Below are positions 16,108 to 25,685 of a stretch of DNA of 64,000 bases, in pieces. The translations under genes and the position numbers were made by a program. Position 1 is the stretch's first letter, and the number at the start of each line of letters is the position of its first letter. The DNA comes from Oscillospiraceae bacterium (GTDB taxonomy: Bacteria; Bacillota; Clostridia; Oscillospirales; Oscillospiraceae). A model generated the notes under the pieces. That model had not been told where the DNA came from. It did no database searches and saw only the letters and a list, made by a program, of their open reading frames with translations. The stretch is from the NCBI GenBank assembly GCA_017436785.1, contig JAFSCK010000024.1, positions 88,204 through 152,203 on the forward strand. Direction: 5' to 3'.

Positions 16108-16884
16108 ATGGATTTTAAGGTTTTGGCGGTAGGCGATGTGGTTTGCCAGCCGGGTATAGAACGAATCCGCCGTTCCCTGAGAAAATTAAAAGCCGCCACC
16201 GGGGCGGATTTCGTGATCGTCAACGGAGAAAACGCCGCAGTGGTAGGCATCACTCCGGATCAGGCAGAAGATATTTTTGATGCCGGCGCCGATGTAATCA
16301 CCTTAGGCAATCATACCTTCGGCAAACGGGAGATCGCCGACTATCTGGATGAGAACCGCCGCATCCTACGGCCTGCCAACTACGCTCCGCAAATGCCGGG
16401 CAACGGCTGGGGTGTTTATGAAACCGAGTTCGGTCCGGTGGCAGTAATCGATCTGCAAGGCCGGTGCAATATGGACTACACCCCGGACAATCCCTTCCTA
16501 GCCGTAGAAAAAATCATAAAAGAACTGGACACCAAGCTGATCTTGGTGGAACTTCATGCGGAGGCTACCTCCGAAAAGCTTGCCATGGGCTACATGCTGG
16601 ACGGCAACGTCAGCGCGGTATGGGGTACCCACACCCACGTTCCCACCGCAGATGCCCAAGTGCTCCCCAACGGCACCGGCTATGTGACCGATCTGGGTAT
16701 GACCGGCCCGAAGCACTCCGTACTGGGCATTCAGCCCAAGCTTTCCATCGCCCGGTTCCGGGGCGATATTCCGGAGCGTTACCGTTGGGCGGAAGGTCCC
16801 ACAAAGCTGGAAGCTGTATTATTTACCATCGATCCGCTCACCGGTTTATGCCGCAAAGCAGAAAGGGTTGACTTGTATGATTAA
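16108..16884 (+). CDS. ymdB: YmdB-family metallophosphoesterase (2',3'-cAMP phosphodiesterase type)
   Basis: A 258-residue TIGR00282-family enzyme. Metal-binding motifs follow in order: VGDVVCQPG, VNGENAA, LGNHTFGKREI, LVELHAEATSEK and WGTHTHVPTAD. In Bacillus the family hydrolyses 2',3'-cyclic nucleotides and affects biofilm and motility decisions; the role here is inferred from family only. ATG 16108 follows GAAGGGATG. The stop overlaps the start of the next gene by eight bases. Confidence 0.93.
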   Translation: MDFKVLAVGDVVCQPGIERIRRSLRKLKAATGADFVIVNGENAAVVGITPDQAEDIFDAGADVITLGNHTFGKREIADYLDENRRILRPANYAPQMPGNGWGVYETEFGPVAVIDLQGRCNMDYTPDNPFLAVEKIIKELDTKLILVELHAEATSEKLAMGYMLDGNVSAVWGTHTHVPTADAQVLPNGTGYVTDLGMTGPKHSVLGIQPKLSIARFRGDIPERYRWAEGPTKLEAVLFTIDPLTGLCRKAERVDLYD

Positions 16885-17944
16885 GATCCTCCACAGTGCC
16901 GACTGGCATTTGGATGCACCGCTTTTAATGCGCAACCCGGCGCAGACCCGGTATTTGCGGGAAGCCCTTGCAGAGATTCCGGGGAAAATCGCCACCTTGT
17001 GCAAAGAAGAAAACTGCGACCTGATGCTGTTGGCCGGTGACCTGTTCGACGGCGCCAGCACCGCCGGCACACTGCAGGAATTGAAGGCCACGCTCCGGGA
17101 TGTGGGCGTGCCGGTGTTTATCACCCCCGGCAACCACGATTTTGTAAGTGCCAGCGCCCCGTGGACCAGTGAGGTCTGGCCGGAAAATGTGCATATCTTC
17201 ACCCGCCCTACCATGGAATCCGTGGTGCTGGAAGAGCTGGATCTGCGAATCTATGGCGCCGGCTACATCTCTATGGATTGCCCGGGGCTTTTGAAAGCTT
17301 TTTCCGCCGACCACCCCCAGCAATACAAGGTCGGTATTTTACACGCAGACCCCACCCAAGCAAATTCCCCCTACTGTCCCATCTCCAAGCAGCAGATCCA
17401 ATCCTCCGGGCTGGATTATCTGGCACTGGGACATATCCATAAGGGCGACAGCTTCCGGGCAGGCAAGACCCTGTGCGCATGGCCCGGCTGCCCCATGGGC
17501 CGAGGCTACGACGAGCAGGGTGAAAAAGGCGTACTGATCGTCACATTGGACGAAACTGCCGAAGCCCGTTTTGTTTCCTTGGACAGCCCCCGGTTCTTTG
17601 ATCTGGATATTGCCGCCGGAGAAGACCCCGCCGCCGCACTGGATCAAGTACTGCCGGCTATGGGAAATCAGGATTTTTATCGGGTTACCTTTACAGGCCC
17701 CAGCGCGCCATTAGACATGGACACCCTTTTGCGGCCGGAATTTCCCAACCTCGTATTGCGGGATCGCACCACCGCTCCGGTGGATATTTGGAGCAGTGCC
17801 GGGCAGGACACCTTTGAAGGGCGGTATTTTAAATTGCTGCAGGCCCAGCTGGAAAATGCAGATGAACTGACCCAAAAAAGAATCCGTCTGGCCGCAGAGA
17901 TCTCCCGGCGTATTCTGGACGAACAGGAGGTGGTGCTGCCATGA
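16877..17944 (+). CDS. SbcD/YhaO-like DNA repair metallophosphoesterase
   Basis: A 355-residue calcineurin-fold nuclease subunit: SADWHLDAPL, LLAGDLFDG, TPGNHDF and LGHIHKGD provide the metal ligands. It pairs with the downstream SMC-like ATPase (four-base ATGA overlap), forming a YhaO-YhaN / Mre11-Rad50-type complex. ATG 16877 is used; an open frame extends three codons upstream. Confidence 0.9.
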   Translation: MIKILHSADWHLDAPLLMRNPAQTRYLREALAEIPGKIATLCKEENCDLMLLAGDLFDGASTAGTLQELKATLRDVGVPVFITPGNHDFVSASAPWTSEVWPENVHIFTRPTMESVVLEELDLRIYGAGYISMDCPGLLKAFSADHPQQYKVGILHADPTQANSPYCPISKQQIQSSGLDYLALGHIHKGDSFRAGKTLCAWPGCPMGRGYDEQGEKGVLIVTLDETAEARFVSLDSPRFFDLDIAAGEDPAAALDQVLPAMGNQDFYRVTFTGPSAPLDMDTLLRPEFPNLVLRDRTTAPVDIWSSAGQDTFEGRYFKLLQAQLENADELTQKRIRLAAEISRRILDEQEVVLP

Positions 17945-20064
17945 AGATCCTATCTATGCAAGCCACCTTCGGCAAATTGGAAAATGAGACCATCACCTTT
18001 GCCCCCGGACTGAATGTGATCCACGCCCCCAACGAGTGGGGCAAAAGCACTTGGTGCGCCTTTATTGCCGCTATGCTCTACGGCATCGATACACGGGAAC
18101 GAAACACCCAAACGAATCTGGCAGACAAGGAGCGCTACGCCCCTTGGTCCGGTAAGCCCATGTCCGGTCGGATGGAACTGGAATGGAAGGGCAAAAACAT
18201 CACCATTGAGCGCAGCACCAAAGGACGCAGCATTTTCGGCGTTTTTAACGCCTATGAGACCCAGAGCGGTCTGCCCATTCCGGAGCTGACAGCAGATAAC
18301 TGCGGTCTTATGCTGCTGGGCGTGGAAAAAAGCGTGTTTGTAAAATCCGCTTTTATCCGTCAGAATGATCTGCAGGTGACCCAAGACGAAGCCCTGCGGC
18401 GACGGCTCAACGCGTTGGTAACCACCGGTGACGAGTCCGGTGCCAGCGACCGTCTTGCCCAGAAGCTGAAAGAACTAAAAAACGCATGTCGTCATAATAA
18501 GACCGGTCTTTTGCCCCAAGCGGAAGCCCAACGGACACAGACCGCCGGGAAGCTGGAACAACTGCGTTCTTTCCGGCAACAGGCTGCGCAGTTTACCCTG
18601 CAGATCGCCGATCTGGATCAGCAGATCGCCGATCTTGAGAATCACCGGCTGGCTTTGGCCTATGCCGCCGCCCAAGAGGATCTGCAACGGGTACAGCAGG
18701 CGCAGGTGCAAGCACAGGTTGCCGCACAAAAACAGCAAACGCTCACCGCCGCCTGTGCCGGGCTGCCCACGCCGGCGGAAGCCGCACAAGCCCTGCAGCA
18801 GCTTGACCTTCTGCAAGAGGAAATGAACCAAATGCAACGCGAGGATACCCCGACACTGCCGGATCCCCCTGCCCAAAAAGCGCCCTTCCACGGCTTGGAT
18901 GTCCAGCAGACCCAAGAGATGGTGGAGCGGGATCTTTGGCAATATCAGGCACTAAACAACAAAAAACAGTATATTCCCTACTGGATCAGTTTCTTTGTTG
19001 GATTGATCGTTGCTGTAATCTTCGCCCGTATCCCGCAGCTGCAAAGCTGGTGTTTGGTCCCTCTTCTGATCTGCGGTCTGCCGCTGGTCATAAAACGCCT
19101 GCCCCATATCGACGACCGAAAGCATCGAATCGAACTGGAGCACAAATATGCTTCCGGCGATCCTTCCCTTTGGCAAGCGGCCGCCAACGCCCACATACAG
19201 GCCCTTGACGCCCACGCCAAAGCCATGGCGCAATACGAAGATGCCCGCAACCTACGGCGGCAGCAGCAAACCGATTGGGAGCAAAAGGTCATGGCATTAA
19301 CCCAAGGTGCCCCCATCAGCAGCGCCCGGAAATACTGGGAGCAGGTCCGACTGCAGCATCAGCAGCTGGAGGAAGCAAAAGCCACCGCAGCGCGAGCCCA
19401 GAACCACGCACAGGAATTGTCTTCCATGATCCGGACCGCCCAGCCCCATCCGCATCCCGATAAGCTATCCTACTCCCTGCCGGAAACAGAAACACGCGCC
19501 CAAGCCGCATCACTCCGGCGGCAGCAGTTACAGCAAATGCTGGGACAGGCACAGGGACAGGCGGAAGCATTGGGCAGCGAAGCCCAGCTGGAAAAAGAAC
19601 TGGATACTTTGGACCGGCGGATCAACAAGCTGGAAAACACTTACGGCGCATTGGTACTGGCCCAGCAAACCTTAGAAACCGCAGCCCAAGAGCTGCAGCG
19701 GCAATTTGCTCCCCGGATCTCCAAACGGGCGGCACAGCTGTTTGAAAAGCTTACCGACGGACGGTACGATCGATTGGCTCTGGATCAGGATCTGACCCTC
19801 AGCGCCGGCACACGGGAAGAAGACACTCTGCGAAAATGGCAATGGCGCAGTGACGGAACAGCCGATCAGCTGTATCTTGCCCTGCGTTTGGCTGTAGCAG
19901 AGGAACTGACGCCCCAATCCCCCATTATTTTGGACGATGCGCTGGTCCGTTTTGACGATAACCGAGCAAAAACGGCCCTGCAGATCCTTAAGGACACCGG
20001 GATTCATAGGCAAGTAATCCTGTTTTCCTGCCAAAACCGGGAAAAAACATGGGAAATTGGCTAA
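17941..20064 (+). CDS. SbcC/YhaN-like AAA ATPase with internal transmembrane pair
   Basis: A 707-residue Rad50/SMC-like ATPase. The Walker A is HAPNEWGKSTW at about residue 27, the two arms are Gln/Ala-rich coiled coils (about 175-300 and 440-600), and the C-terminal half-site has Walker B PIILDDALVRFDD. Between the coils lie two hydrophobic helices (about 344-385, WISFFVGLIVAVIFA and CLVPLLICGLPLVI), a feature of YhaN-type proteins that suggests membrane tethering. Its nuclease partner is encoded immediately upstream. Confidence 0.88.
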   Translation: MKILSMQATFGKLENETITFAPGLNVIHAPNEWGKSTWCAFIAAMLYGIDTRERNTQTNLADKERYAPWSGKPMSGRMELEWKGKNITIERSTKGRSIFGVFNAYETQSGLPIPELTADNCGLMLLGVEKSVFVKSAFIRQNDLQVTQDEALRRRLNALVTTGDESGASDRLAQKLKELKNACRHNKTGLLPQAEAQRTQTAGKLEQLRSFRQQAAQFTLQIADLDQQIADLENHRLALAYAAAQEDLQRVQQAQVQAQVAAQKQQTLTAACAGLPTPAEAAQALQQLDLLQEEMNQMQREDTPTLPDPPAQKAPFHGLDVQQTQEMVERDLWQYQALNNKKQYIPYWISFFVGLIVAVIFARIPQLQSWCLVPLLICGLPLVIKRLPHIDDRKHRIELEHKYASGDPSLWQAAANAHIQALDAHAKAMAQYEDARNLRRQQQTDWEQKVMALTQGAPISSARKYWEQVRLQHQQLEEAKATAARAQNHAQELSSMIRTAQPHPHPDKLSYSLPETETRAQAASLRRQQLQQMLGQAQGQAEALGSEAQLEKELDTLDRRINKLENTYGALVLAQQTLETAAQELQRQFAPRISKRAAQLFEKLTDGRYDRLALDQDLTLSAGTREEDTLRKWQWRSDGTADQLYLALRLAVAEELTPQSPIILDDALVRFDDNRAKTALQILKDTGIHRQVILFSCQNREKTWEIG

Positions 20065-20074
20065 AAAAGATAGA

Positions 20075-20105
20075 GGCACTGCACTTTTGGATGCAGTGCC
20101 TTTCT
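20075..20105 (+). terminator. terminator after the YhaN-like gene
   Basis: Stem GGCACTGCA/TGCAGTGCC followed by TTTCTCTT. Confidence 0.85.
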
Positions 20106-20524
20106 CTTATATACTTGCGCAACCGGTTGCGTTGTTGGTAAATATAGGTTTTTTTGTCCATTATTATTTATTGGCAATTCTAATAGATTTTACATCAAAA
20201 ATAATGGGTTGTTATTGATTCTTTATTTCACCATGTTATAAGATATATCTTATGATATTGATCGGTTCTATTTATGGATGTTCAAATTTGTTATTTTTAA
20301 CATACAATCTCCGTTTTTTATAACATTTAAATTGATATTTTTATCCTTATAGCAACGAAAAGCTTTTTTTATATGGTATTTTTAATTGTTTGTTATCTTT
20401 TTGGCCGCCGGCCTTTTTCATAACATTTTCAATCATTTTTGCAAGATTTATTGCCATATTTTTACCCCACCTTGCACGATTTGTTGCAAATCGCTCTTTT
20501 TTTCCCGATTATCTGGAAAAGCCC
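20106..20524. other. AT-rich gene-free interval upstream of hppA
   Basis: About 420 bases of strongly AT-rich DNA with no supportable gene. The only structured feature is the perfect palindrome CGCAACCGGTTGCG (20118-20131), which resembles a LacI/GalR-family operator; no such regulator is in the window. Short palindromic AT runs (for example AAGATATATCTTA near 20238) may be DNA-bending or protein-binding sites. Confidence 0.5.
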
Positions 20525-20553
20525 TTGACAAAGCAAAAATTCAGTTTTATAAT
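20525..20553 (+). promoter_or_regulatory. promoter of hppA
   Basis: A perfect consensus: TTGACA (20525-20530), 17 bases, TATAAT (20548-20553), in line with very high expression suggested by codon use. Confidence 0.88.
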
Positions 20554-20587
20554 CATCAGGCAATAGAAAGGAAAGGGGTTTACCGTT

Positions 20588-22690
20588 TTGGAAAATTATC
20601 TGGTATTATTCACCTCTGCCGCAGCCGTTATCGCACTGGTTTTCGCGGCGCTCACCGCCCTCAAGGTTTTGAAGTTCCCTGAAGGCACTGAAACTATGAA
20701 AAAGATCTCCCAGTCCATTCGTATCGGCGCCAATACATATTTGACCCGCCAATACAAGGTCGTGGGTGTTTTCTTTGTTGTCATGTTTGCGATTCTGGGT
20801 GTCATGGCCATCTTCGGTCTGCTGACTCCCTATGTGCCTTTCGCTTTCGTCACCGGCGGCTTCTTCTCTGCCCTGTCCGGTTTCGTTGGTATGAAGATCG
20901 CAACCGCTTCCAACGCCCGTACCGCCAACGCCTGCCGCGGCAGCCTGAACGGCGGCCTGCGTGTGGCTTTCTCCGCCGGCTCCGTCATGGGCTTCACCGT
21001 GGTGGGTCTGGGCATGCTGGATATCTCCATCTGGTTTGCTCTTTTGAAATATGTATTTAATCTGGATCCCGCTGCCATCACCAGCGCTATGCTGACCTTC
21101 GGCATGGGTGCTTCCTCCATGGCTCTGTTTGCCCGCGTGGGCGGCGGTGTGTTCACCAAGGCTGCTGACGTAGGCGCTGACCTTGTTGGTAAGGTGGAAG
21201 CCGGCATCCCCGAGGACGATCCCCGGAACCCCGCTGTTATCGCTGATAACGTCGGTGACAATGTTGGCGACGTTGCCGGCATGGGTGCTGACCTGTACGA
21301 GAGCTATGTTGGCTCCATTATCTCCGCTTCCGCTTTGGGCGTTGCAGCTTTCTCCGGCAACATCGCCGCTATGGGCCTGCCCCTGCTGCTGGCTTCCGTC
21401 GGTATCATCTGCTCCATTCTGGGCACTTTCTTGGTCCGCACCAAGGAAGGCGCTTCTCAGAAGCAGCTGCTGAAGGCTTTGAGCACCGGCACCAACTTCT
21501 CCGCCATCGTGATCGCCATTGTTTCCCTGCCTCTGGTTTATTTTGTGCTGGGCAAGGAAAACTGGGCTTTCTACTTCGCTATTTTGGCAGGTCTGTTTGC
21601 TGGCGTTCTGATCGGTCAGGCCACCGAATATTTCACTTCCGACACCTATAAGCCCACCAAGAAGCTGTCTGCTTCCGCCGAGACCGGCTCCGCTACCACC
21701 ATCATCAGCGGTCTGTCTCTGGGCATGCTGTCCACTGCACTGCCCATCGTGATCATTGCCGTTGCAATTATGATCGCTTACTTCGTTTCCGGCGGCGCAC
21801 AGAGCGCTACCATGGGCCTGTACGGCATTGCTTTGGCTGCTGTTGGTATGCTGTCCACTTTGGGCATCACACTGGCCACCGACGCTTACGGTCCTGTTGC
21901 TGACAACGCCGGCGGTATCGCACAGATGGCCGGTCTGGAAGAAGATGTCCGTACCCGCACCGACGCACTGGACTCTCTGGGTAATACCACCGCAGCAACC
22001 GGCAAGGGCTTTGCTATCGGCTCTGCCGCTCTGACCGCACTGGCTCTGATGGCTTCCTACATTGAAACCGTTACCAAGATGCCCGGCGGTGACGCAGCTA
22101 TGGCTGCTGAAAAGCTGAGCCTGATGAACCCCACCGTGCTGATCGGTCTGTTCATCGGTGCCTGCCTGCCCTTCGTTTTCGCTGCACTGACCATGGAATC
22201 TGTGGGCCGTGCCGCACAGAGCGTGGTTATCGAAGTCCGTCGTCAGTTCAAGGAGATCCTTGGTCTGATGGAAGGCAAGGCCGACGCCGACTACGCAAAG
22301 TGCGTGGACCTGTGCACCCGCGCCAGCCTGAAGGAAATGATCCTGCCCACCGTTGTGGCTGTTGTTGTTCCTGTGGCCGTTGGCCTGCTGCTGGGCCCCA
22401 CCGGCGTCGTCGGTATGCTGGGCGGTGCTACCGCTTCCGGCTTCCTGCTGGCTATCTTCATGTCCAACTCCGGCGGTGCTTGGGATAACGCCAAGAAGTA
22501 CATCGAAAGCGGTGTCCACGGCGGTAAGGGTTCCGATGCACACAAGGCCGCTGTTGTGGGCGACACCGTAGGCGACCCCTTCAAGGACACCTCCGGTCCC
22601 GCTATCAACATCCTGATCAAGCTGCTGAGCATGGTTTCCATCGTGTTCGCTGCTCTGGTTCTGAATTTCAACCTGATCGGCCTGTTCTAA
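20588..22690 (+). CDS. hppA: membrane-bound ion-translocating pyrophosphatase, K+-dependent type
   Basis: A 700-residue integral membrane pump (about 16 helices) that couples PPi hydrolysis to H+ or Na+ export. Active-site signatures are [20 protein letters not shown] and [20 protein letters not shown]; the C-terminal [16 protein letters not shown] completes the site. The [10 protein letters not shown] segment has Ala where K+-independent enzymes carry Lys, which indicates K+ dependence; such enzymes are often Na+ pumps, but the ion cannot be fixed from this alone. The start is TTG at 20588, nine bases after AAAGGGG. Confidence 0.95.
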   Translation: MENYLVLFTSAAAVIALVFAALTALKVLKFPEGTETMKKISQSIRIGANTYLTRQYKVVGVFFVVMFAILGVMAIFGLLTPYVPFAFVTGGFFSALSGFVGMKIATASNARTANACRGSLNGGLRVAFSAGSVMGFTVVGLGMLDISIWFALLKYVFNLDPAAITSAMLTFGMGASSMALFARVGGGVFTKAADVGADLVGKVEAGIPEDDPRNPAVIADNVGDNVGDVAGMGADLYESYVGSIISASALGVAAFSGNIAAMGLPLLLASVGIICSILGTFLVRTKEGASQKQLLKALSTGTNFSAIVIAIVSLPLVYFVLGKENWAFYFAILAGLFAGVLIGQATEYFTSDTYKPTKKLSASAETGSATTIISGLSLGMLSTALPIVIIAVAIMIAYFVSGGAQSATMGLYGIALAAVGMLSTLGITLATDAYGPVADNAGGIAQMAGLEEDVRTRTDALDSLGNTTAATGKGFAIGSAALTALALMASYIETVTKMPGGDAAMAAEKLSLMNPTVLIGLFIGACLPFVFAALTMESVGRAAQSVVIEVRRQFKEILGLMEGKADADYAKCVDLCTRASLKEMILPTVVAVVVPVAVGLLLGPTGVVGMLGGATASGFLLAIFMSNSGGAWDNAKKYIESGVHGGKGSDAHKAAVVGDTVGDPFKDTSGPAINILIKLLSMVSIVFAALVLNFNLIGLF

Positions 22691-22702
22691 GCGACATACA
22701 TT

Positions 22703-22732
22703 ACCGGCTGCCTGAAAAGGCAGCCGGTTTCT
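22703..22732 (+). terminator. terminator of hppA
   Basis: Stem ACCGGCTGCCT/AGGCAGCCGGT followed by TTCTTTAT. Confidence 0.85.
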
Positions 22733-22778
22733 TTATACACCAAATTCCAATTTATTGAACAGGTTGCAGCATTACACC

Positions 22779-22848
22779 GTAGGGCAGGGTCTTGGCCCGC
22801 CGCTTAGGTGCGGCGGCTTTAACGGCGGGAGCAGAGCCCCCGCCCTAC
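22779..22848. repeat. GC-rich REP-like inverted pair, copy C
   Basis: Two oppositely oriented copies of the repeat (22779-22802 and 22823-22848) around an inner hairpin CCGCCGCTTA/GGTGCGGCGG form a large cruciform between hppA and serA. Related single copies lie at 11344 and 12038. Confidence 0.75.
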
Positions 22849-22882
22849 AGATCGGAACAATAAAATTAGAATTTGCTAAAAG

Positions 22883-22912
22883 CAAGCCCCGGAGCAGTTG
22901 CTCCGGGGCTTG
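22883..22912 (-). terminator. terminator of the serC-serA operon
   Basis: Stem CAAGCCCCGGAG/CTCCGGGGCTTG, with TTTTAG following on the minus strand. Confidence 0.75.
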
Positions 22913-22938
22913 TGATCATTTATACGGTTTGATTGGGC

Positions 22939-23841
22939 TTAGGCGAAGGATTCGATGATGGAGACGATCTCCGCGCCGATCCGTCCCTGTGCCTCCTCGG
23001 TAGAACCACCGATATGAGGTGTGACAGACACCTTGGGGTGCTTGTACAGAGCCTCGTTCTTGGTGGGTTCTTCCGCAAACACATCCAGTGCAGCGCCGGC
23101 CAGCTTGCCCTCGTCCAGTGCCTTGACCAGTGCAGCTTCCTCCACCAGACCACCGCGGGCGGTGTTGATAATGAAGGCGGTAGGCTTCATGGTAGCAAGC
23201 TCTGCCTCACCAATGACGGGCTTCTTGTCAGCGGGCATGGGAATGTGCAGAGAAACGAAGTCAGCAACCTTCAAAAGCTCTGCCTGAGACATAAAGGTGT
23301 ACTGGGGGAAGTTCTTATTTTCACCCAAGAAATCATTGTAAACGACTTTCATGCCCAGCGCCTCAGCACGGCGAGCCAGTGCCTGAGAGATTCGGCCAAA
23401 GCCGATCAAGCCCAAGGTCTTTCCATTGATCTCTGTACCTTCATACTGCTTCTTGTTCCACTCTCCGTTACGGATGGTCACATTGGCAATGCCGATGAAC
23501 CGGGCAAGGGCAAACATGTGACCCAGCGCCAGTTCGGCAACAGACTCAGAGGAGGCTGCGGGGGTATTGCGGACTTTCACGCCCTTGCCCTCAGCGTAAG
23601 CAACATCGATGTTGTCCACGCCCACGCCGCCGCGGATGACCAGCTTCAGCTTACCCTTAACGGCTTCGTCGATATGGTTGGCACGAACCTTGGTCTTGGA
23701 GCGAACTACAACACAGTCAAACGCCTGCAGGGCTTCTCCCAGTGCATCAGGCTCAAAGTACTGCTCCACAACCTCATGGCCGTTTGCCTTCAGCTGGGCA
23801 ACGGCAGCCTTTTCCATTCCGTCAGTAACCAGAATACGCAT
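22939..23841 (-). CDS. serA: D-3-phosphoglycerate dehydrogenase, short form without ACT domain
   Basis: A 300-residue D-2-hydroxyacid dehydrogenase. Nucleotide-binding GLIGFGRISQALARRAEALG, catalytic Arg in NTARGGLVEE, Glu in the DVFAEEPT region and His in TPHIGGSTEEAQ are present. It oxidises 3-phosphoglycerate in the first step of serine synthesis. At 300 residues it lacks the regulatory ACT domain, so allosteric serine inhibition through ACT is not expected. It lies 14 bases after serC in the same operon. Confidence 0.93.
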   Translation of the reverse strand: MRILVTDGMEKAAVAQLKANGHEVVEQYFEPDALGEALQAFDCVVVRSKTKVRANHIDEAVKGKLKLVIRGGVGVDNIDVAYAEGKGVKVRNTPAASSESVAELALGHMFALARFIGIANVTIRNGEWNKKQYEGTEINGKTLGLIGFGRISQALARRAEALGMKVVYNDFLGENKNFPQYTFMSQAELLKVADFVSLHIPMPADKKPVIGEAELATMKPTAFIINTARGGLVEEAALVKALDEGKLAGAALDVFAEEPTKNEALYKHPKVSVTPHIGGSTEEAQGRIGAEIVSIIESFA

Positions 23842-23855
23842 ATGGATGTTCCTCC

Positions 23856-24938
23856 TTACTTATGCTCTGCTTCGAACTTCTTCAAGAAGTCCACCAGAGC
23901 CTCTACGCCTTCCTTAGGCATTGCATTGTAAATGGATGCCCGGAGTCCGCCAACGGACTTGTGGCCCTTCAGGTTGTCGTAGCCGGCCTTCTTGGTAGCG
24001 GCAACGACCTCAGCGTCCAGCTCCTTGGATGCGGTGACAAAGGGCACATTCATCAAGCTGCGCACTTCCTTGTCCACAGTGCCGGTGAACATCTCGGAAG
24101 AATCCAAGAAATCGTACAGCACCTTGGCCTTTTCCTGATTCATCTTCTCAATGACTTCCAGACCGCCCAGATTCTTCAGGTACTTGAACACCTTGCCGCA
24201 GCAGTAGATCGCCCAGCAGTTGGGGGTATTGTACATAGAACCACCCTCGGCGTGGGTCTTGTACTGCAGGTAGATGGGCAGGTTATCCACATCATCCCGG
24301 ATCAGGTCTTCCCGGATGATCACCACCACCATGCCGGCAGGGCCCACATTCTTCTGTACGCCGGCGTAGATCATGCCGTAGTCAGACACATTGCAGGGCT
24401 TGCTCAGGAACATAGAGGACTGGTCGGACACCAGCACATGGCCCTTGGTGTTGGGCATGGTCTGCCAAGTGGTACCGTGAATGGTCTCGTTCTCGCAGAT
24501 GTAGACATAGTCGGTATCCTCGGGAATGTCCAAATCGGAGCAATCGGGGATGTAGGCGTAGTTTCTATCCTTAGAGGAAACGACAGTGACCTCGCCCACC
24601 TTCTTTGCCTCGGCAATGGCCTTCTTGGACCATGCGCCGGTCTCAATGTAAACAGCCTTGCCGTTTTTCATCAGGTTCATAGGGATCATGCTAAACTGCA
24701 GGGTTGCGCCGCCTTGAATGAACAGCACCTTGTAGTTATCGGGAATGCCCATCAGATCGCGCAGATCCTGCTCTGCCTCATCGACGATCTGCTGATACAC
24801 AGCACTGCGGTGAGACATTTCCATAACACACATACCGCTGCCCCGGTAGTTCATCATCTCGTCACGGATCTCCTCCAGAACGGGCTCCGGCATCATAGCA
24901 GGGCCGGCAGAGAAATTAAATGTACGCTCGTATTTCAT
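23856..24938 (-). CDS. serC: phosphoserine aminotransferase
   Basis: A 360-residue class V PLP enzyme that makes 3-phosphoserine. Landmarks: NFSAGPAMMP at the start, IQGGATLQFSMIP, VSDQSSMFLSKP, and the PLP lysine in GVQKNVGPAG. ATG 24938 is chosen because GGAGGG lies nine bases upstream; an in-frame ATG at 24953 overlaps that site. First gene of serC-serA; no phosphoserine phosphatase (serB) is adjacent. Confidence 0.96.
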   Translation of the reverse strand: MKYERTFNFSAGPAMMPEPVLEEIRDEMMNYRGSGMCVMEMSHRSAVYQQIVDEAEQDLRDLMGIPDNYKVLFIQGGATLQFSMIPMNLMKNGKAVYIETGAWSKKAIAEAKKVGEVTVVSSKDRNYAYIPDCSDLDIPEDTDYVYICENETIHGTTWQTMPNTKGHVLVSDQSSMFLSKPCNVSDYGMIYAGVQKNVGPAGMVVVIIREDLIRDDVDNLPIYLQYKTHAEGGSMYNTPNCWAIYCCGKVFKYLKNLGGLEVIEKMNQEKAKVLYDFLDSSEMFTGTVDKEVRSLMNVPFVTASKELDAEVVAATKKAGYDNLKGHKSVGGLRASIYNAMPKEGVEALVDFLKKFEAEHK

Positions 24939-24973
24939 AGTATTTCCCTCCATTTATAGTATATACTGATGGC

Positions 24974-25002
24974 ATTATACCATGGGGTATCTAAAAAATC
25001 AA
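24974..25002 (-). promoter_or_regulatory. promoter of serC-serA
   Basis: TTGATT (24997-25002), 17 bases, TATAAT (24974-24979) on the minus strand. Confidence 0.75.
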
Positions 25003-25047
25003 CAAGGGGCACAAGGCTTTTTCCCGAAAGCAAAATTTCCGTTTTAA

Positions 25048-25076
25048 TTGACAAAGAGGCAATCGTTTGATAAGCT
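25048..25076 (+). promoter_or_regulatory. probable promoter of the nitroreductase gene
   Basis: TTGACA (25048-25053), 17 bases, then TAAGCT, a weak -10. Confidence 0.45.
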
Positions 25077-25106
25077 AAATTTATAACTATTGAGGAGGAA
25101 GACGCT

Positions 25107-25625
25107 ATGAATGAAGCCATCTTAACCATGCTGCAGCGTCGCAGCACCAAATCCTATCGGGACACCCCGGTTCCCGAAGAACTGCTGGACAAGGTGCTGG
25201 AAGCCGGGCTGTACGCCCCCACCGGCAGAAACAATCAGGATGTGATCTGCGTAGCTGTGACAAACAAGGCCATTCGGGATCAGCTTTCCAAAATGAATGC
25301 AGCCGTTTTGGGGGTGGACAGCGATCCTTTTTACGGCGCCCCCTGCGTGATCGTGGTGCTGGCAGAATCAACCGGCACTACTTGGGTGGAGGACGGCTCT
25401 CTGGTGCTGGGCAACATGATGAACGCCGCCCAAGCGCTGAACTTGGGCAGCTGCTGGATCCATCGGGCGCGGCAGATGTTTGATTCCCCGGAAGGCAAAC
25501 AGCTGCTGAAGGATTGGGGATTGCCGGAAACCATGCGGGGTGTGGGCAACTGCATTTTGGGATATCCCGCCGCAGAACCTACCCAAAAGCCCCGAAAAGA
25601 AGGCAGAATTCTGAAAGTCAAATAA
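25107..25625 (+). CDS. nitroreductase-family FMN oxidoreductase
   Basis: A 172-residue protein of the nitroreductase fold. It has the FMN phosphate motif RRSTKSYRDTPVPEELLDK, YAPTGRNNQDVICVAV, and the late GVGNCILGYPA strand. The length is that of small single-domain members. ATG 25107 follows AGGAGGAAG. It is a single-gene unit; the physiological substrate (quinone, nitro compound or other acceptor) cannot be inferred. Confidence 0.9.
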   Translation: MNEAILTMLQRRSTKSYRDTPVPEELLDKVLEAGLYAPTGRNNQDVICVAVTNKAIRDQLSKMNAAVLGVDSDPFYGAPCVIVVLAESTGTTWVEDGSLVLGNMMNAAQALNLGSCWIHRARQMFDSPEGKQLLKDWGLPETMRGVGNCILGYPAAEPTQKPRKEGRILKVK

Positions 25626-25644
25626 ATTGCATTTTGAATTACAA

Positions 25645-25674
25645 AAAGGATGCACTGCATGCAGTGCATCCTTT
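25645..25674. terminator. bidirectional terminator between nitroreductase and P-type ATPase genes
   Basis: A perfect palindromic stem AAAGGATGCACTG/CAGTGCATCCTTT with A and T flanks, shared by convergent genes. Confidence 0.85.
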
Positions 25675-25685
25675 CTTATTGTGGA

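Noticed and set aside
20606-22543. A 645-codon open frame antisense to hppA
   Set aside because: Product is Gly/Gln/His-rich without any domain pattern; it is a shadow of the strongly codon-biased hppA gene.
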